DNA of 64,000 bases from Limimaricola sp. (GTDB lineage: Bacteria > Pseudomonadota > Alphaproteobacteria > Rhodobacterales > Rhodobacteraceae), in NCBI RefSeq assembly GCF_016125575.1, contig NZ_WGLM01000002.1, positions 806,001 through 870,000 of the forward strand. Reading direction: 5' to 3'. Every line of letters starts with the position of its first letter. Positions within the stretch are counted from its first letter, which is position 1. The notes under the pieces are model-generated. The model saw only the letters and a list, made by a program, of their open reading frames with translations. It was not told the DNA's origin and made no database searches. This document shows, one piece after another, positions 17,654 to 27,089 of the stretch. The translations under genes were made by a program, and so were the position numbers.

Positions 17654-18876
17654 CATGTCAGGGTTTCTGCCAGTTCGGTGACGATCTCGCTGCGGCGGGC
17701 CAGCGTTTCATGCACCGGGCATTTGTCGGCAATCTCGCGCAGGCGAGCGCGTTGGTCGGTGCTGAGGTTGCCCTGCAGCCGGATCACCCGGCGAAAGCTG
17801 TCGATCTTGGGCGTGCCGGGGCCGCCTGCATCCTGCGCGTGCATCTTGTCATGACTGACCTCGACACTGAGGCCGGTCAAGGGCCAGCCCTTGCGACGTG
17901 CATAAAGGCGGATCGTCATCGATGTGCAGGCGCCAAGCCCGGCAGCCAGAAGGCCATAGGGCGAAAGCCCCCGGTTGGTGCCGCCATAGGCGAGCGGCTC
18001 GTCAGCCTGCAAGTGGTGGAACGGGCCCGATTGCACGTCTTGCAGAAAGCCGGTCGGGTTTACCTCGGTCACCCTGACGATGCCCTCGGGCACCCCGGGG
18101 GGCGGCGCCGGCGGAGTCAGCGCGAGATACCGTCCGGCCCATGTGGCGATGATGTCAGCGGCATACTCGGCGTCGGCCGCGCGGGTCAGCAGGTGATCGG
18201 CATCGTCGAGGGTGACAAAGCTCTTGGGGTGCCGTGCCGCCATGAAGATCTGGCTGGCATTGTCGATCCCGACCACAGCGTCACGCGGGGCGTGCATCAC
18301 CAGAAGGGCCGCGTGAAGCCGGGCAATGGCGGGGCCGAGTTCGGCCGCGTCCACGTCGCGCAAGAAGTCGCGCCCGATGCGGAAGGGCCGCCCGCCAAGG
18401 TCAACCTCCGCCAGTCCTTCGGCTTCGATCCGGGTCAGGGCGGGGGCGAAGGCGCGGGTGACGTGGGACGGCTCGAACGGTGCGCCGATGGTTGCGACGG
18501 CGCGGATGCCGGGCATGTCGGGCGCGGCGCGCAGGACGGCCGCCCCGCCCAGGGAATGACCGATCAGCAGCGAGGGTGCTATGCCGCGGGAAGCCAGTGC
18601 CGCGGCGGCGGCGTGCAGGTCGGCCACGTTCGAGGAAAGAGTGGTGTTGGCAAACTCGCCCCCCGAATGGCCTAGCCCGGTGAAATCGAACCGCAACACG
18701 GCAATGCCCATGCCGGCCAGCCGCGACGCGATGCGCCGGGCAGCGGCAATGTCCTTGCCGCAGGTGAAACAGTGGGCGAAAAGGGCGGTCGCCAGAAGCG
18801 GGCCGTCGGGCAGGTCTAGCCGGGCGGCCAGCATCGCACCGGAGTGACCGGGGAAAGTCAGTTTTTCGGACGGCAT
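17653..18876 (-). CDS. Alpha/beta hydrolase–OsmC fusion protein
   Basis: 407 residues with two domains. The N-terminal alpha/beta hydrolase (about 1–255) has the nucleophile elbow LIGHSLGGAAV, an acid residue around MHAPRDAVVGID and the histidine in DDADHLLT. The C-terminal OsmC/Ohr-like domain (about 270–407) has its two reactive cysteines in GLGACTSMTIRLYA and ADKCPVHETL, typical of thiol peroxidases that reduce organic hydroperoxides. The fused arrangement is a recognised bifunctional type. The start at 18876 follows AAGGAA. It lies 106 bp downstream of dddP on the same strand and might be co-transcribed. Confidence 0.9.
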   Translation of the reverse strand: MPSEKLTFPGHSGAMLAARLDLPDGPLLATALFAHCFTCGKDIAAARRIASRLAGMGIAVLRFDFTGLGHSGGEFANTTLSSNVADLHAAAAALASRGIAPSLLIGHSLGGAAVLRAAPDMPGIRAVATIGAPFEPSHVTRAFAPALTRIEAEGLAEVDLGGRPFRIGRDFLRDVDAAELGPAIARLHAALLVMHAPRDAVVGIDNASQIFMAARHPKSFVTLDDADHLLTRAADAEYAADIIATWAGRYLALTPPAPPPGVPEGIVRVTEVNPTGFLQDVQSGPFHHLQADEPLAYGGTNRGLSPYGLLAAGLGACTSMTIRLYARRKGWPLTGLSVEVSHDKMHAQDAGGPGTPKIDSFRRVIRLQGNLSTDQRARLREIADKCPVHETLARRSEIVTELAETLT

Positions 18877-18982
18877 GGGCGTTCCTTTCGGCAATGGGGC
18901 AAGCCTGCCTGTGCGGCGGTATTGCCTCAAGGCAGATGCGGGACGCCTCACCGCAAGGTGTTGTGGGTTACAGACCCCGCGT

Positions 18983-20320
18983 TTAGCCCATCAGTGCCGG
19001 GTCGAACGGATAGGCCGTCAGATTCTCGTGCCCGGTCTCGGTGATGATCACCTGATCTTCGAGCTTGATCGAGAAATCGCCGCCCTCGGGGCTGATCAGC
19101 GCCTCGACGCAAAGGCACATGCCGGGTTCGAGCACGTAGTCGAAGGCGCCCGGCACCATCTGATCGGGATAGGCGATGAGCGGCCATTCGTCGCAAAGGC
19201 CCACGCCGTGCATCATGCAGCCGTATTTCAGCTTTTGATACTTCGCGGGCAGGCGGTGGCAGTTTTGCGAGAGCTCCGTCATCGACACCCCGGGGCGCAG
19301 CATGGCCATGTTCTGTCGGATATGTTCGACACCAATCTGCATTGCTTCGGTCATGTCCGGGCGCGGTTTGGCATCGCCGATCCACCACGTCCTGCTGATG
19401 TCAACGCAGATGCCGTAGGCACCGACAAGGTCGGTATCCAGGGCCACGATCTCGTTGTTCTGGACGATGCGGGGGCCGCATTCCTGAAACCACGGGTTCG
19501 TCCGCGGGCCGGAAGAGAGAAGGCGGGTTTCAATCCATTCGCCGCCGCGGCGAATATTCTCGGCATGAAGGACGGCCCAGATGTCGTTCTCGCTCATGTC
19601 GCCGCGTGGCACGCCCTCGCGCGCCGCACGCTCCATCTCGGCGACGGCGATCTCGCAGGCGGCAGAGGCACAGCGCATCGCCAGAATCTCGTCGGGGCCT
19701 TTGACCGCGCGGGCTTTTTCGGTCAGTTCCTCGCCGGGAATGACATTGAATCCGCGCGCCTCGAGCGCGCGCAGTCCGTGGATCATGACCTTGTCGACGC
19801 CAAGACGCATGTTGCCGTCGGAATGGGCGCGGATCAGGTCATGAACCTGGGCCGAGAATTCATCCGCCGCAGGGCCAATCTTGTCGCCCCGGTCGAAATA
19901 GAAGAGGTCTGCGCCAGAGCGTTGTTCGCGCACCAGCGGATTGAAGGTGCTGAGAAACATCGCGTTCTTGTAGTCCCAGATCACCATGTAGCCGTCGGCG
20001 CATACGAGGCAGGCGCGAAAGGCGTTGTGGGTGTTCCACAACTGCATGTTGGTCGAATCGGTGGCGTAACGGATGTTGAGCGGGTCGAACATCAGGACGC
20101 CACCATAGCCGCGGGCATTGACCGCATCCACAAGACGGCGATGGCGGAAGGCGCGCATGGCGGTCAGGTCGGGCGGGATCAGGCCCAGCGTGGCCCATTC
20201 TTGCAGGGCCAGTGCCGTTGGTCCGATTTCCAGCCGGTCATTATCGTTGGGGCTGCCATCGGCAAGGGTGGCCCCGCGGGTCGGGTCGATCTTGCGGCGG
20301 TCGCGATAGTGGGTATCCAT
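18983..20320 (-). CDS. dddP: DMSP lyase DddP
   Basis: Cleaves the algal osmolyte dimethylsulfoniopropionate into dimethyl sulfide and acrylate. It has 445 residues and an M24 peptidase-like fold. By direct count the residues match the published DddP metal site and catalytic acid: D295, D297, D307, H371, E406, E421 and D377. The sequence also keeps the DddP-specific blocks YATDSTNMQLWNTHN, RLLSSGPRTNPWFQECGPRI and GVGLCDEWP, which separate it from ordinary M24 peptidases. The ATG at 20320 follows AAGGA. It diverges from the DUF3445 gene; the hydrolase–OsmC gene follows it. Confidence 0.96.
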   Translation of the reverse strand: MDTHYRDRRKIDPTRGATLADGSPNDNDRLEIGPTALALQEWATLGLIPPDLTAMRAFRHRRLVDAVNARGYGGVLMFDPLNIRYATDSTNMQLWNTHNAFRACLVCADGYMVIWDYKNAMFLSTFNPLVREQRSGADLFYFDRGDKIGPAADEFSAQVHDLIRAHSDGNMRLGVDKVMIHGLRALEARGFNVIPGEELTEKARAVKGPDEILAMRCASAACEIAVAEMERAAREGVPRGDMSENDIWAVLHAENIRRGGEWIETRLLSSGPRTNPWFQECGPRIVQNNEIVALDTDLVGAYGICVDISRTWWIGDAKPRPDMTEAMQIGVEHIRQNMAMLRPGVSMTELSQNCHRLPAKYQKLKYGCMMHGVGLCDEWPLIAYPDQMVPGAFDYVLEPGMCLCVEALISPEGGDFSIKLEDQVIITETGHENLTAYPFDPALMG

Positions 20321-20435
20321 GGCGCATCCTTGGCGGGCGATGCGCGATGCTGACGCCGGGTGCGGGCCGATGTCAGGTCTGGAATCGACACGCGCTTGTG
20401 CGCTTTGACCACTTGCGCTGAAGGAGGGCGCTCGC

Positions 20436-21188
20436 ATGCAGCCGGAACCGATCCTGCAAGGCATGATCCCCGCCACACAGCGCGAGACTGCGCAGGCCCG
20501 TCTGCCCAGCATGCGGCCAGTGGCCCCGGGGGAATTGCTCCGGGTCGACGAGGCCTACGCGGCTCAGTTGGCAGAAAAGGCGCGGCTGATTGCCACTCGG
20601 CCCGGGGATGTGATGGCGCTGATGCCCGGGGCAGAAGCGGCGGCGCGCGAGGCATTGGCGGTGGTCCTGCAGGCCATCGCCGAACGAACGGATTTCAGCA
20701 GTGATGGCGCAGCGATCCTTTGCCCGGACGGCCGGCATGTCGTTCCCGACGACACGGCACCGCTGCAGAGCCTTTCACGGCTGGTACAGGAGGATGTCTG
20801 CCTGTTGATGCCCGGGCCCGACGGGGTGCCCGTGCTGACGGGCGCGCTGCTGTGTTTTCCGGCCGCGTGGACCTTGGCGGAAAAACTGGGTCGGCCGCTG
20901 GGAGCAATCCATACGCCGGTGCCCAGCTACGACACGAACATCGCCGCGCGGGTCGAGCGCCTGTTCGCCGGGTTGCGGCCCGGCATGGCGCTTTGGCGCG
21001 CGAACCTTCTGCGCTACGACGATCCGGCGCTGTACCAGCCCCATGCCGAGGCCCGGCCGCGCCCGGTGGGGCGGCCCGAAAGCCGCTATGAACGCAGCGA
21101 GCGGCAGACGCTTGTGCGTCTGCCGCTATCGGGCGCTGTGATGTTCATGATTCACACCACGGTTTGTGCGGTGCCGCCTTTCAGGTGA
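20436..21188 (+). CDS. DUF3445 haem-dependent oxidative N-demethylase-like protein
   Basis: 250 residues, soluble. It matches the DUF3445 family, whose characterised members are the haem-binding alpha subunit of a dimethylamine oxidative demethylase. Family-type blocks are MRPVAPGELLRVDEAYAAQL, LVQEDVCLLMP, LCFPAAWTLAEKLGRPLGAIHTPVP and the Arg-rich RSERQTLVRLP. The other demethylase subunits are not in the window, so the substrate is unknown. A strong GAAGGAGG precedes the ATG at 20436. Its stop overlaps the convergent gene's stop by 8 bp. It is divergent from dddP with 115 bp between. Confidence 0.82.
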   Translation: MQPEPILQGMIPATQRETAQARLPSMRPVAPGELLRVDEAYAAQLAEKARLIATRPGDVMALMPGAEAAAREALAVVLQAIAERTDFSSDGAAILCPDGRHVVPDDTAPLQSLSRLVQEDVCLLMPGPDGVPVLTGALLCFPAAWTLAEKLGRPLGAIHTPVPSYDTNIAARVERLFAGLRPGMALWRANLLRYDDPALYQPHAEARPRPVGRPESRYERSERQTLVRLPLSGAVMFMIHTTVCAVPPFR

Positions 21189-22257
21189 TGAAGGGCAGGG
21201 CGATGCTGCCGATCGGCGTATGGGTCAGGCCAAGGATGATGCCTGTCAGCGCCATCGCACGGCCAACAAGGTTCATGTCCTCACGGCCAAGCACGCTGTA
21301 GGTCATCATCGTGGCGCCCACTGGCAGCGCGGCCACCAAGAGCGTCGTGTTCATCGCATAGATCGCGAGGCGGTGCGGGATCGAACCCTTTTCCGTTTCG
21401 CCATCGGGCAGCGGCGCATAGAGGGCGTCGCGGACCAGAACGCCGATCAGGTGATCTGGTGTCGGATCTGCCTCGGGCACTTCGGCGACCTGCTGTTTGC
21501 GGAATGCGTAGGCAGGGGGTCGTGCATCGCGGCGGTGGTCGGCGTTCATCGCGGGATGAGTCGGCCGGATCGGGCGCGGCAACTCGTCGATCCGCAGCGG
21601 GTGATAATCCTGATGGCGGCGACGGTATTCCTCGTTGGCACGTTCGTCGAGCTTGTCCAGCAACGCATCGGGATCCTCGGCGTGACGTTCCCAGTGCGGC
21701 GCGGCGGCAGCGCGGGTCTCGCTCGATTGCGGCTCTTCGACAGCGGCGGTTTCGACGCTGGTCTCGGCCGCATTTTCCTCGGTCTCGATCTTGTCGGCCT
21801 TGGCTTCAGGCGTCGCAACGGGGACGGTGGCCCAGATCGTGTCGACGATGGCATCACACAGATCCTCGTCGAAGGCCTGGTCGCGTTCGAACCACACGGC
21901 CCGGTCGGCGGGGTAAAGCATTTCGATCCGCTGCAGCAGGCTCTGACAGAAGGCGCGGCGGTTGGCGAAGAGGGCCCCCTTGCCGTCACGGTCGAGCGGG
22001 CTGCCCACCGAGATCACAAAGCAATTGCCAGTCGTGTCACCGGCAGGCGAAGGCAGTGCCGTACTCCAGCAAAGGCAGATGCGTACGTCTTCAGTTTCGA
22101 AGCTGAAGAAGTCTTCGTACGAACTGTGATTGGTGACGGAGGCTCCCGAGATCTGGGAAAGCGCGTCATGGAATTCTGCGACAATCCGGTCGAAGGGAAG
22201 ATCGACATCGGACGTGTAGCACAGCGCGGCAACGATGCTTTGGGCGGTGTTGGTCAT
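21181..22257 (-). CDS. Unknown protein with C-terminal membrane helices
   Basis: 358 residues, not recognised. The N-terminal part (1–145) looks globular, with SYEDFFSFETEDVRICLCWS and DTTGNCFVISVGSPL. A long acidic, Ala/Glu-rich linker follows (about 150–265), then two hydrophobic stretches at the end (LLVAALPVGATMMTYSVLG and a second stretch near residue 335). The layout suggests a cytoplasmic domain tethered to the inner membrane. The start at 22257 follows GAGGTT. It is a single-gene unit converging on the DUF3445 gene. Confidence 0.75.
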   Translation of the reverse strand: MTNTAQSIVAALCYTSDVDLPFDRIVAEFHDALSQISGASVTNHSSYEDFFSFETEDVRICLCWSTALPSPAGDTTGNCFVISVGSPLDRDGKGALFANRRAFCQSLLQRIEMLYPADRAVWFERDQAFDEDLCDAIVDTIWATVPVATPEAKADKIETEENAAETSVETAAVEEPQSSETRAAAAPHWERHAEDPDALLDKLDERANEEYRRRHQDYHPLRIDELPRPIRPTHPAMNADHRRDARPPAYAFRKQQVAEVPEADPTPDHLIGVLVRDALYAPLPDGETEKGSIPHRLAIYAMNTTLLVAALPVGATMMTYSVLGREDMNLVGRAMALTGIILGLTHTPIGSIALPFIT

Positions 22258-22677
22258 GGCGAACCTCGTCGTTTCGATGCAACCATAGGGTACCTCAATA
22301 ATGTTCGTGGTTGGCAGGGATTGTGATCATTTCGAGGATAAATTTCCGGGATTATGTCCAAGGCTGGGCAGGTAATCCGACGAATTTCAGGGTATTTTTG
22401 CACAAGCGGGGACAATGGCCGCGGCGGCACCGCCGTCTGGTTTCCGGAACGGCGGCAGTCCAAAGAATCGTTTTGATTCGCATAAGTAGTGCGACGGGAC
22501 TGCGACGCGCCCGCAGTCCGACAGGTGACTGAGGCTTTCAGCGTCTGCGCGACGATCCCTAGAGCCGGCCCGATCAAGGGGGCAGAGGTGATCGGGCGGT
22601 CACCTGATCGTTTTCGATCTCACGACACTGGGGTAAGAATCGCGGCATTGTTCCTGCCGACATGTATCGCGCCAACG
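22258..22677. other. Intergenic region without a supported gene
   Basis: 420 bp between the unknown membrane-tethered protein and the glnA terminator, locally richer in A+T than its surroundings. It must contain the leftward promoter of the 22257 gene. Short frames on both strands lack ribosome binding sites and family features. I see no RNA fold I could name. Confidence 0.5.
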
Positions 22678-22705
22678 AAAAAGGGCGCCCGCTGGGGCGC
22701 CCTTG
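22678..22705 (-). terminator. Intrinsic terminator of glnA
   Basis: Stem GGGCGCCC / GGGCGCCC around GCTG, with an A-run on the plus strand (22679–22683) that reads as a U-tract on the minus strand. It is positioned 22 bp beyond the glnA stop. Confidence 0.85.
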
Positions 22706-22727
22706 TCGTCTTGGCCGGCTGTGCCGT

Positions 22728-24134
22728 TCAGCAGCTATAGTAGAGCTGGTACTCGACCGGGTGCGGCGTATGCTCGTAGGCATAAACCTCTTCCCATTTC
22801 AGAGCCATGTAGCCTTCCAACTGGTCCTTGGTGAACACGTCACCGGCCAGCAGGAACTCGTGATCGGCCTCCAGTTCGGTCAGCGCCTCGCGCAGCGAGC
22901 CGCAGACGGTCGGGATCGCGGCCAGTTCCTCGGGCGGCAGATCGTAGAGGTCCTTGTCCGAAGACGGGCCCGGGTCGATCTTGTTCTTGATGCCGTCGAG
23001 GCCAGCCATCAGCAGGGCCGAGAAGGCGAGGTAGGGGTTGGCCGACGGATCGGGGAAGCGGGCCTCGATACGCTTGGCTTTCGGGCTTTCGGCCCACGGA
23101 ATGCGCACGCAGCCCGACCGGTTGCGGGCCGAGTAGGCGCGCAGCACCGGCGCTTCGAAGCCGGGGATCAGCCGCTTGTAGCTGTTGGTCGAAGGGTTGG
23201 TGATGGCGTTGAGCGCCTTGGCGTGCTTGAGGATGCCGCCGATGAAATACAGCGCCTCCTGGCTGAGGTCGGCATACTTGTCGCCGGCGAAGAGCGGTTT
23301 GCCTTCCTTCCAGATCGACATGTTGACGTGCATGCCGGTGCCGTTGTCGCCCTTGATTGGCTTGGGCATGAAAGTGACGGTCTTGCCGTAGGCTTGCGCC
23401 ACGTTGTGGATGACGTACTTGTATTTCTGGATCGCATCGGCCTGGGCGGTGAGGCTGCCGAAGATCAGGCCAAGCTCGTGCTGGCAGGAGGCCACTTCGT
23501 GGTGGTGCTTGTCCACCTTCATGCCCATCCGCTTCATCGTCGAGAGCATTTCGCCGCGCATGTCCTGCGCGTCATCAACGGGGTTCACCGGGAAATAGCC
23601 GCCCTTGACGCCGGGGCGGTGGCCAGTGTTGCCCATTTCGTATTCGGTATCCGTGTTCCATGCGCCGTCAAGCGCATCGACCTGATAGCTTACCTTGTTC
23701 ATGGTCACGGCGAAGCGGACATCGTCGAAGACGAAGAACTCGGCCTCGGGGCCGAAATAGGACGTGTCGCCGATGCCGGAGGCCTTGAGGTAGGCCTCGG
23801 CTTTGAGCGCGGTACCGCGCGGGTCGCGGTCATAGGGTTCCATCGTGTCGGGCTCGACGACGTTGCAGTGCAGGCAGATCGTCTTTTCGGCATAGAACGG
23901 GTCGACATAGGCGCTGGCGGCGTCGGGCATCAGCTTCATGTCGGACTGATCAATCGACTTCCAACCGGCAATGGACGAGCCGTCGAACATAAAGCCTTCG
24001 TCGAAGAAATCCTCATCGACGAGGTCGGAAACGAGGGTCACGTGCTGCAGCTTGCCACGTGGATCGGTAAAGCGGACGTCGACATATTCGATGTCGTCGT
24101 CCTTGATCATTTTGACTACGTCCTTGGGGGTCAT
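22728..24134 (-). CDS. glnA: Glutamine synthetase, type I
   Basis: Forms glutamine from glutamate, ammonia and ATP; central to nitrogen assimilation. It has 468 residues with the GS signatures [19 protein letters not shown], the ATP-site [16 protein letters not shown] and the metal ligands in [12 protein letters not shown]. The adenylylation site is present in [12 protein letters not shown] (Tyr near residue 398), so GlnE control is expected. It lies 39 bp after glnB on the same strand, the usual alphaproteobacterial glnBA operon. Confidence 0.98.
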   Translation of the reverse strand: MTPKDVVKMIKDDDIEYVDVRFTDPRGKLQHVTLVSDLVDEDFFDEGFMFDGSSIAGWKSIDQSDMKLMPDAASAYVDPFYAEKTICLHCNVVEPDTMEPYDRDPRGTALKAEAYLKASGIGDTSYFGPEAEFFVFDDVRFAVTMNKVSYQVDALDGAWNTDTEYEMGNTGHRPGVKGGYFPVNPVDDAQDMRGEMLSTMKRMGMKVDKHHHEVASCQHELGLIFGSLTAQADAIQKYKYVIHNVAQAYGKTVTFMPKPIKGDNGTGMHVNMSIWKEGKPLFAGDKYADLSQEALYFIGGILKHAKALNAITNPSTNSYKRLIPGFEAPVLRAYSARNRSGCVRIPWAESPKAKRIEARFPDPSANPYLAFSALLMAGLDGIKNKIDPGPSSDKDLYDLPPEELAAIPTVCGSLREALTELEADHEFLLAGDVFTKDQLEGYMALKWEEVYAYEHTPHPVEYQLYYSC

Positions 24135-24173
24135 CAGATGAGGTCCTCTTTCAGTGATGAGTCGTGCGAGGGA

Positions 24174-24551
<378 letters not shown>

Positions 24552-24698
24552 TCACATCATCTTCGTCCGGGAGGGACAATCGGACAGCTGGAATGGCCGG
24601 GCGGGCCAAGGTCGAAACAATGAGAGTAGATTAAATTTTGTGCAGTATGCCTGCAGAGATGGCAGTTTGAAAACATGGATCGACAAAAGGGGGCCGGG

Positions 24699-26300
24699 AT
24701 GCGGGCCGAACTGCTGACATCCGCCCAGATGCGCGCTGTCGAGCAGGCGGCGATTGAGTGCGGCGCCGCGAGCGGTCTGGACCTGATGGAGCGGGCGGGG
24801 CGCCGCGTGGTCCAAGCGGTCTTTGCCCAATGGCCGGAACTGGCTGCGGTTCCGCAGAGCGCCATTGTCTTGTGTGGCCCGGGAAACAACGGCGGCGACG
24901 GGTTCGTGATCGCGCGGTTGCTGAAGGATTGGGGTTGGGAGGTGGAGCTGCACCTTTACGGCGATCCTGAAAAGTTGCCGATGGACGCGAGGGCAAATTT
25001 CGATCGCTGGTGCGGGATGGGATCTGTCCGGCCTTGGGATGACGCGGTCATCGCGTCACGGCTTGGCGATTTCGTCGAGAGCCGGCCAGAGACTCTTGCG
25101 CATCAGCTTGTGGTTGATGCGCTTTTCGGGACGGGCATGGACCGCAGCATGCCAGAAGATACGCGGCTGACCCGGCACGCCTGCGAGGCAACCGTGCTGC
25201 AAATTTCCCAAACAGACCGTCCAAAGGTCGTCGCTGTCGACGTGCCAAGCGGGCTTTGCGCGGATTCCGGCGCCAATTTCGGAGCATTCCCGGCCGACCT
25301 GACGGTCACATTCCACAAACCCAGGCGCGGACACTACCTTTTGCGCGATGGACGTTTTGGCGGCGGGCCGGGCCTTTCGGGGCGGTTGCGGGTTGTCGAT
25401 ATCGGGCTGCCGGTTGCCGATGGGCAGGGCGACGTGGCACTGGCGGTACCGGACCTTGCCCAACTGGCCAAGGCACCGCTTGCGCACAAATACGGGCATG
25501 GCCATGCGGTGATCGTGTCGGGGGGCGTGGGGCACGGGGGCGCGGCACGGCTGGCGGCGCGGGGGGCGCTTCGGATCGGGGCGGGTCTTGTCACGCTGTG
25601 CTGTCCGGCAGCGGCCTTGGCCGAGAACGCCGCGCAATTGACGGCCATCATGCTGCGCAAGGTCGACGATGCCGCCGGCCTGACCCGCATGCTGGAGGAT
25701 GAGCGCATCAATGCACTTTGCCTTGGTCCCGGCCTGGGGATCGAAAGAGCGCGCGCGCTGGTGCCCGTAGCACTGGCGGCGAAGCGCGCGACGGTGCTGG
25801 ACGCGGATGCGCTGACCGCTTTTGCAGAGGCGCCCGAAGAACTTCTGGCGCAGCTTCATCCGGACTGTGTTCTGACGCCGCATGGTGGCGAATTCGCGCG
25901 ACTTTTCCCTGATATTGCCGCAAGGCTGGCCGCCGCACTGAAGCGCGGGCCGATCTATTCCAAGGTAGATGCGGCGCGCGCGGCGGCGGCGAGGGCAGGC
26001 TGCGTGGTGCTTTTGAAGGGGCCGGACACAGTCATTGCCTCCCCGGACGGGCAATGTCGCATCAGTGCTGCATGCTTTGATCGCGCTGCACCGTGGCTGG
26101 CGACGGCAGGAGCGGGTGACGTGCTGGCGGGGTTCATCGTTGGCTTGCTGGCGCGCGGATTTGACCCCGTGAGCGCAGCAGAGACGGCGGCTGTGCTGCA
26201 TGTTGACTGCGCACGACGGTTCGGGCCGGGGCTGATCGCCGAGGACCTGCCCGAAGAATTGCCGAAAGTGTTACAGGCGCTTTTGCCGCCCGGGACCTGA
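24699..26300 (+). CDS. nnr: Bifunctional NAD(P)HX epimerase/dehydratase
   Basis: Repairs hydrated NAD(P)H: an N-terminal epimerase fused to a C-terminal ADP-dependent dehydratase. It has 533 residues. The YjeF_N part (1–215) contains the glycine-rich VLCGPGNNGGDGFVIARLL and DALFGTGMDR. The ribokinase-like C-terminal half has LAHKYGHGHAVIVSGG, LTPHGGEFARLF, VVLLKGPDTVIASP and ATAGAGDVLAGFI. The start at 24699 follows AAAGGGGG; an in-frame ATG at 24675 has no site. It is divergent from glnB and tail-to-tail with the Hint gene. Confidence 0.95.
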   Translation: MRAELLTSAQMRAVEQAAIECGAASGLDLMERAGRRVVQAVFAQWPELAAVPQSAIVLCGPGNNGGDGFVIARLLKDWGWEVELHLYGDPEKLPMDARANFDRWCGMGSVRPWDDAVIASRLGDFVESRPETLAHQLVVDALFGTGMDRSMPEDTRLTRHACEATVLQISQTDRPKVVAVDVPSGLCADSGANFGAFPADLTVTFHKPRRGHYLLRDGRFGGGPGLSGRLRVVDIGLPVADGQGDVALAVPDLAQLAKAPLAHKYGHGHAVIVSGGVGHGGAARLAARGALRIGAGLVTLCCPAAALAENAAQLTAIMLRKVDDAAGLTRMLEDERINALCLGPGLGIERARALVPVALAAKRATVLDADALTAFAEAPEELLAQLHPDCVLTPHGGEFARLFPDIAARLAAALKRGPIYSKVDAARAAAARAGCVVLLKGPDTVIASPDGQCRISAACFDRAAPWLATAGAGDVLAGFIVGLLARGFDPVSAAETAAVLHVDCARRFGPGLIAEDLPEELPKVLQALLPPGT

Positions 26301-26789
26301 TCAGTCCTCGGTTGTACCGGGTGCGCCTGCAAGAGGCCCAACTTCGAGACCGGCAACATAGATGACGTGCGGCCGCTCGAAACCAAGCTCGTAAACTGTC
26401 ACCTCTGCCTCGGCGCCCTGCACGATGTTCTTGCCATCGACAAGACGTTCGGCCGGAACCAGCGCGGCACTGAGCCCCGTCAGTTCTGTCGCGCGCCAGT
26501 CACGCAGAAGGATGCAACTTTCGGGAAGAACCGTTACATCCGTCTCGGGGCGGTTCGGGCCTAGGGCCCCGGCCTTGATGTGGATCGGGGCCACGCTCAT
26601 CGCACCCATGCAATGGCTGCGTAGAACGGTCATGCCGCTGTCGCGCGAGATGATCCTGTCGCCCGAAGCCAGCCCGTCGGCCTTGCGCTCGCCGTCGAGG
26701 GTCAGCACCGGGGTGCCGCCGATAACATAAAGCGCATGCGCTGCGCCGGTGACCGGCCCGTAGGCCGGAACGAAGGTTGTAATCTGCAT
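26301..26789 (-). CDS. Stand-alone Hint-domain protein, apparently without catalytic Cys
   Basis: 162 residues resembling the Hint (hedgehog/intein) domains common in this family. Features seen are LDGERKADGLASGDRIISRDSGM, then PIHIKAGALGPNRPETDVTVLPES and VDGKNIVQG. In active Hint domains a Cys or Ser sits just before the TP-x-L-x-T strand; here that position is Gly (GGTPVLTL). Self-cleavage therefore seems unlikely. No secreted adhesin or toxin partner is encoded alongside. It abuts nnr tail-to-tail. Confidence 0.75.
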   Translation of the reverse strand: MQITTFVPAYGPVTGAAHALYVIGGTPVLTLDGERKADGLASGDRIISRDSGMTVLRSHCMGAMSVAPIHIKAGALGPNRPETDVTVLPESCILLRDWRATELTGLSAALVPAERLVDGKNIVQGAEAEVTVYELGFERPHVIYVAGLEVGPLAGAPGTTED

Positions 26790-26981
26790 GGCGGTTTCCG
26801 CTCTTGCTGTGACTGCCTCAATAGATGAGTAGTCATTATGGCAAAATTGTTGCGCTGTCGCGTTCTAAATTCGTCCGCTGCAGGGGCGCTTGCAGGGCGT
26901 TTTCCACTCGCATCCTTGCCGGGGCTTTGCTAGAACCCGGCGCAACTCGGGGGTAGGTGTGTCCTGCCCCCCTTTAAACAT

Positions 26982-27066
26982 GCGGGTGTGGCGAAATTGG
27001 CAGACGCACCAGATTTAGGTTCTGGCGCCGCAAGGCGTGGGGGTTCAAGTCCCTCCACCCGCACCA
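26982..27066 (+). tRNA. tRNA-Leu(UAG)
   Basis: A complete cloverleaf is visible. The acceptor arms GCGGGTG/CACCCGC have an encoded CCA end (27064–27066). The anticodon stem CCAGA/TCTGG (27009–27013, 27021–27025) holds loop TTTAGGT with anticodon TAG (27016–27018). There is a long class II variable arm, and a T-arm with GGTTCAAGTCC. It reads CUN leucine codons. tig begins 23 bp downstream. Confidence 0.97.
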
Positions 27067-27089
27067 CGTGAACAGGAAAAGGACATCCC

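Noticed and set aside
18875-20353. A 492-codon plus-strand frame opposite dddP
   Set aside because: DddP residues match the known enzyme exactly; the opposite frame has no coding features.
24641-24655. NtrC-like site TGCA-N7-TGCA between glnB and nnr
   Set aside because: Arm spacing and inner bases do not fit the TGCACC-N5-GGTGCA consensus, and I recall Rhodobacter NtrC sites as different. Not strong enough to call.
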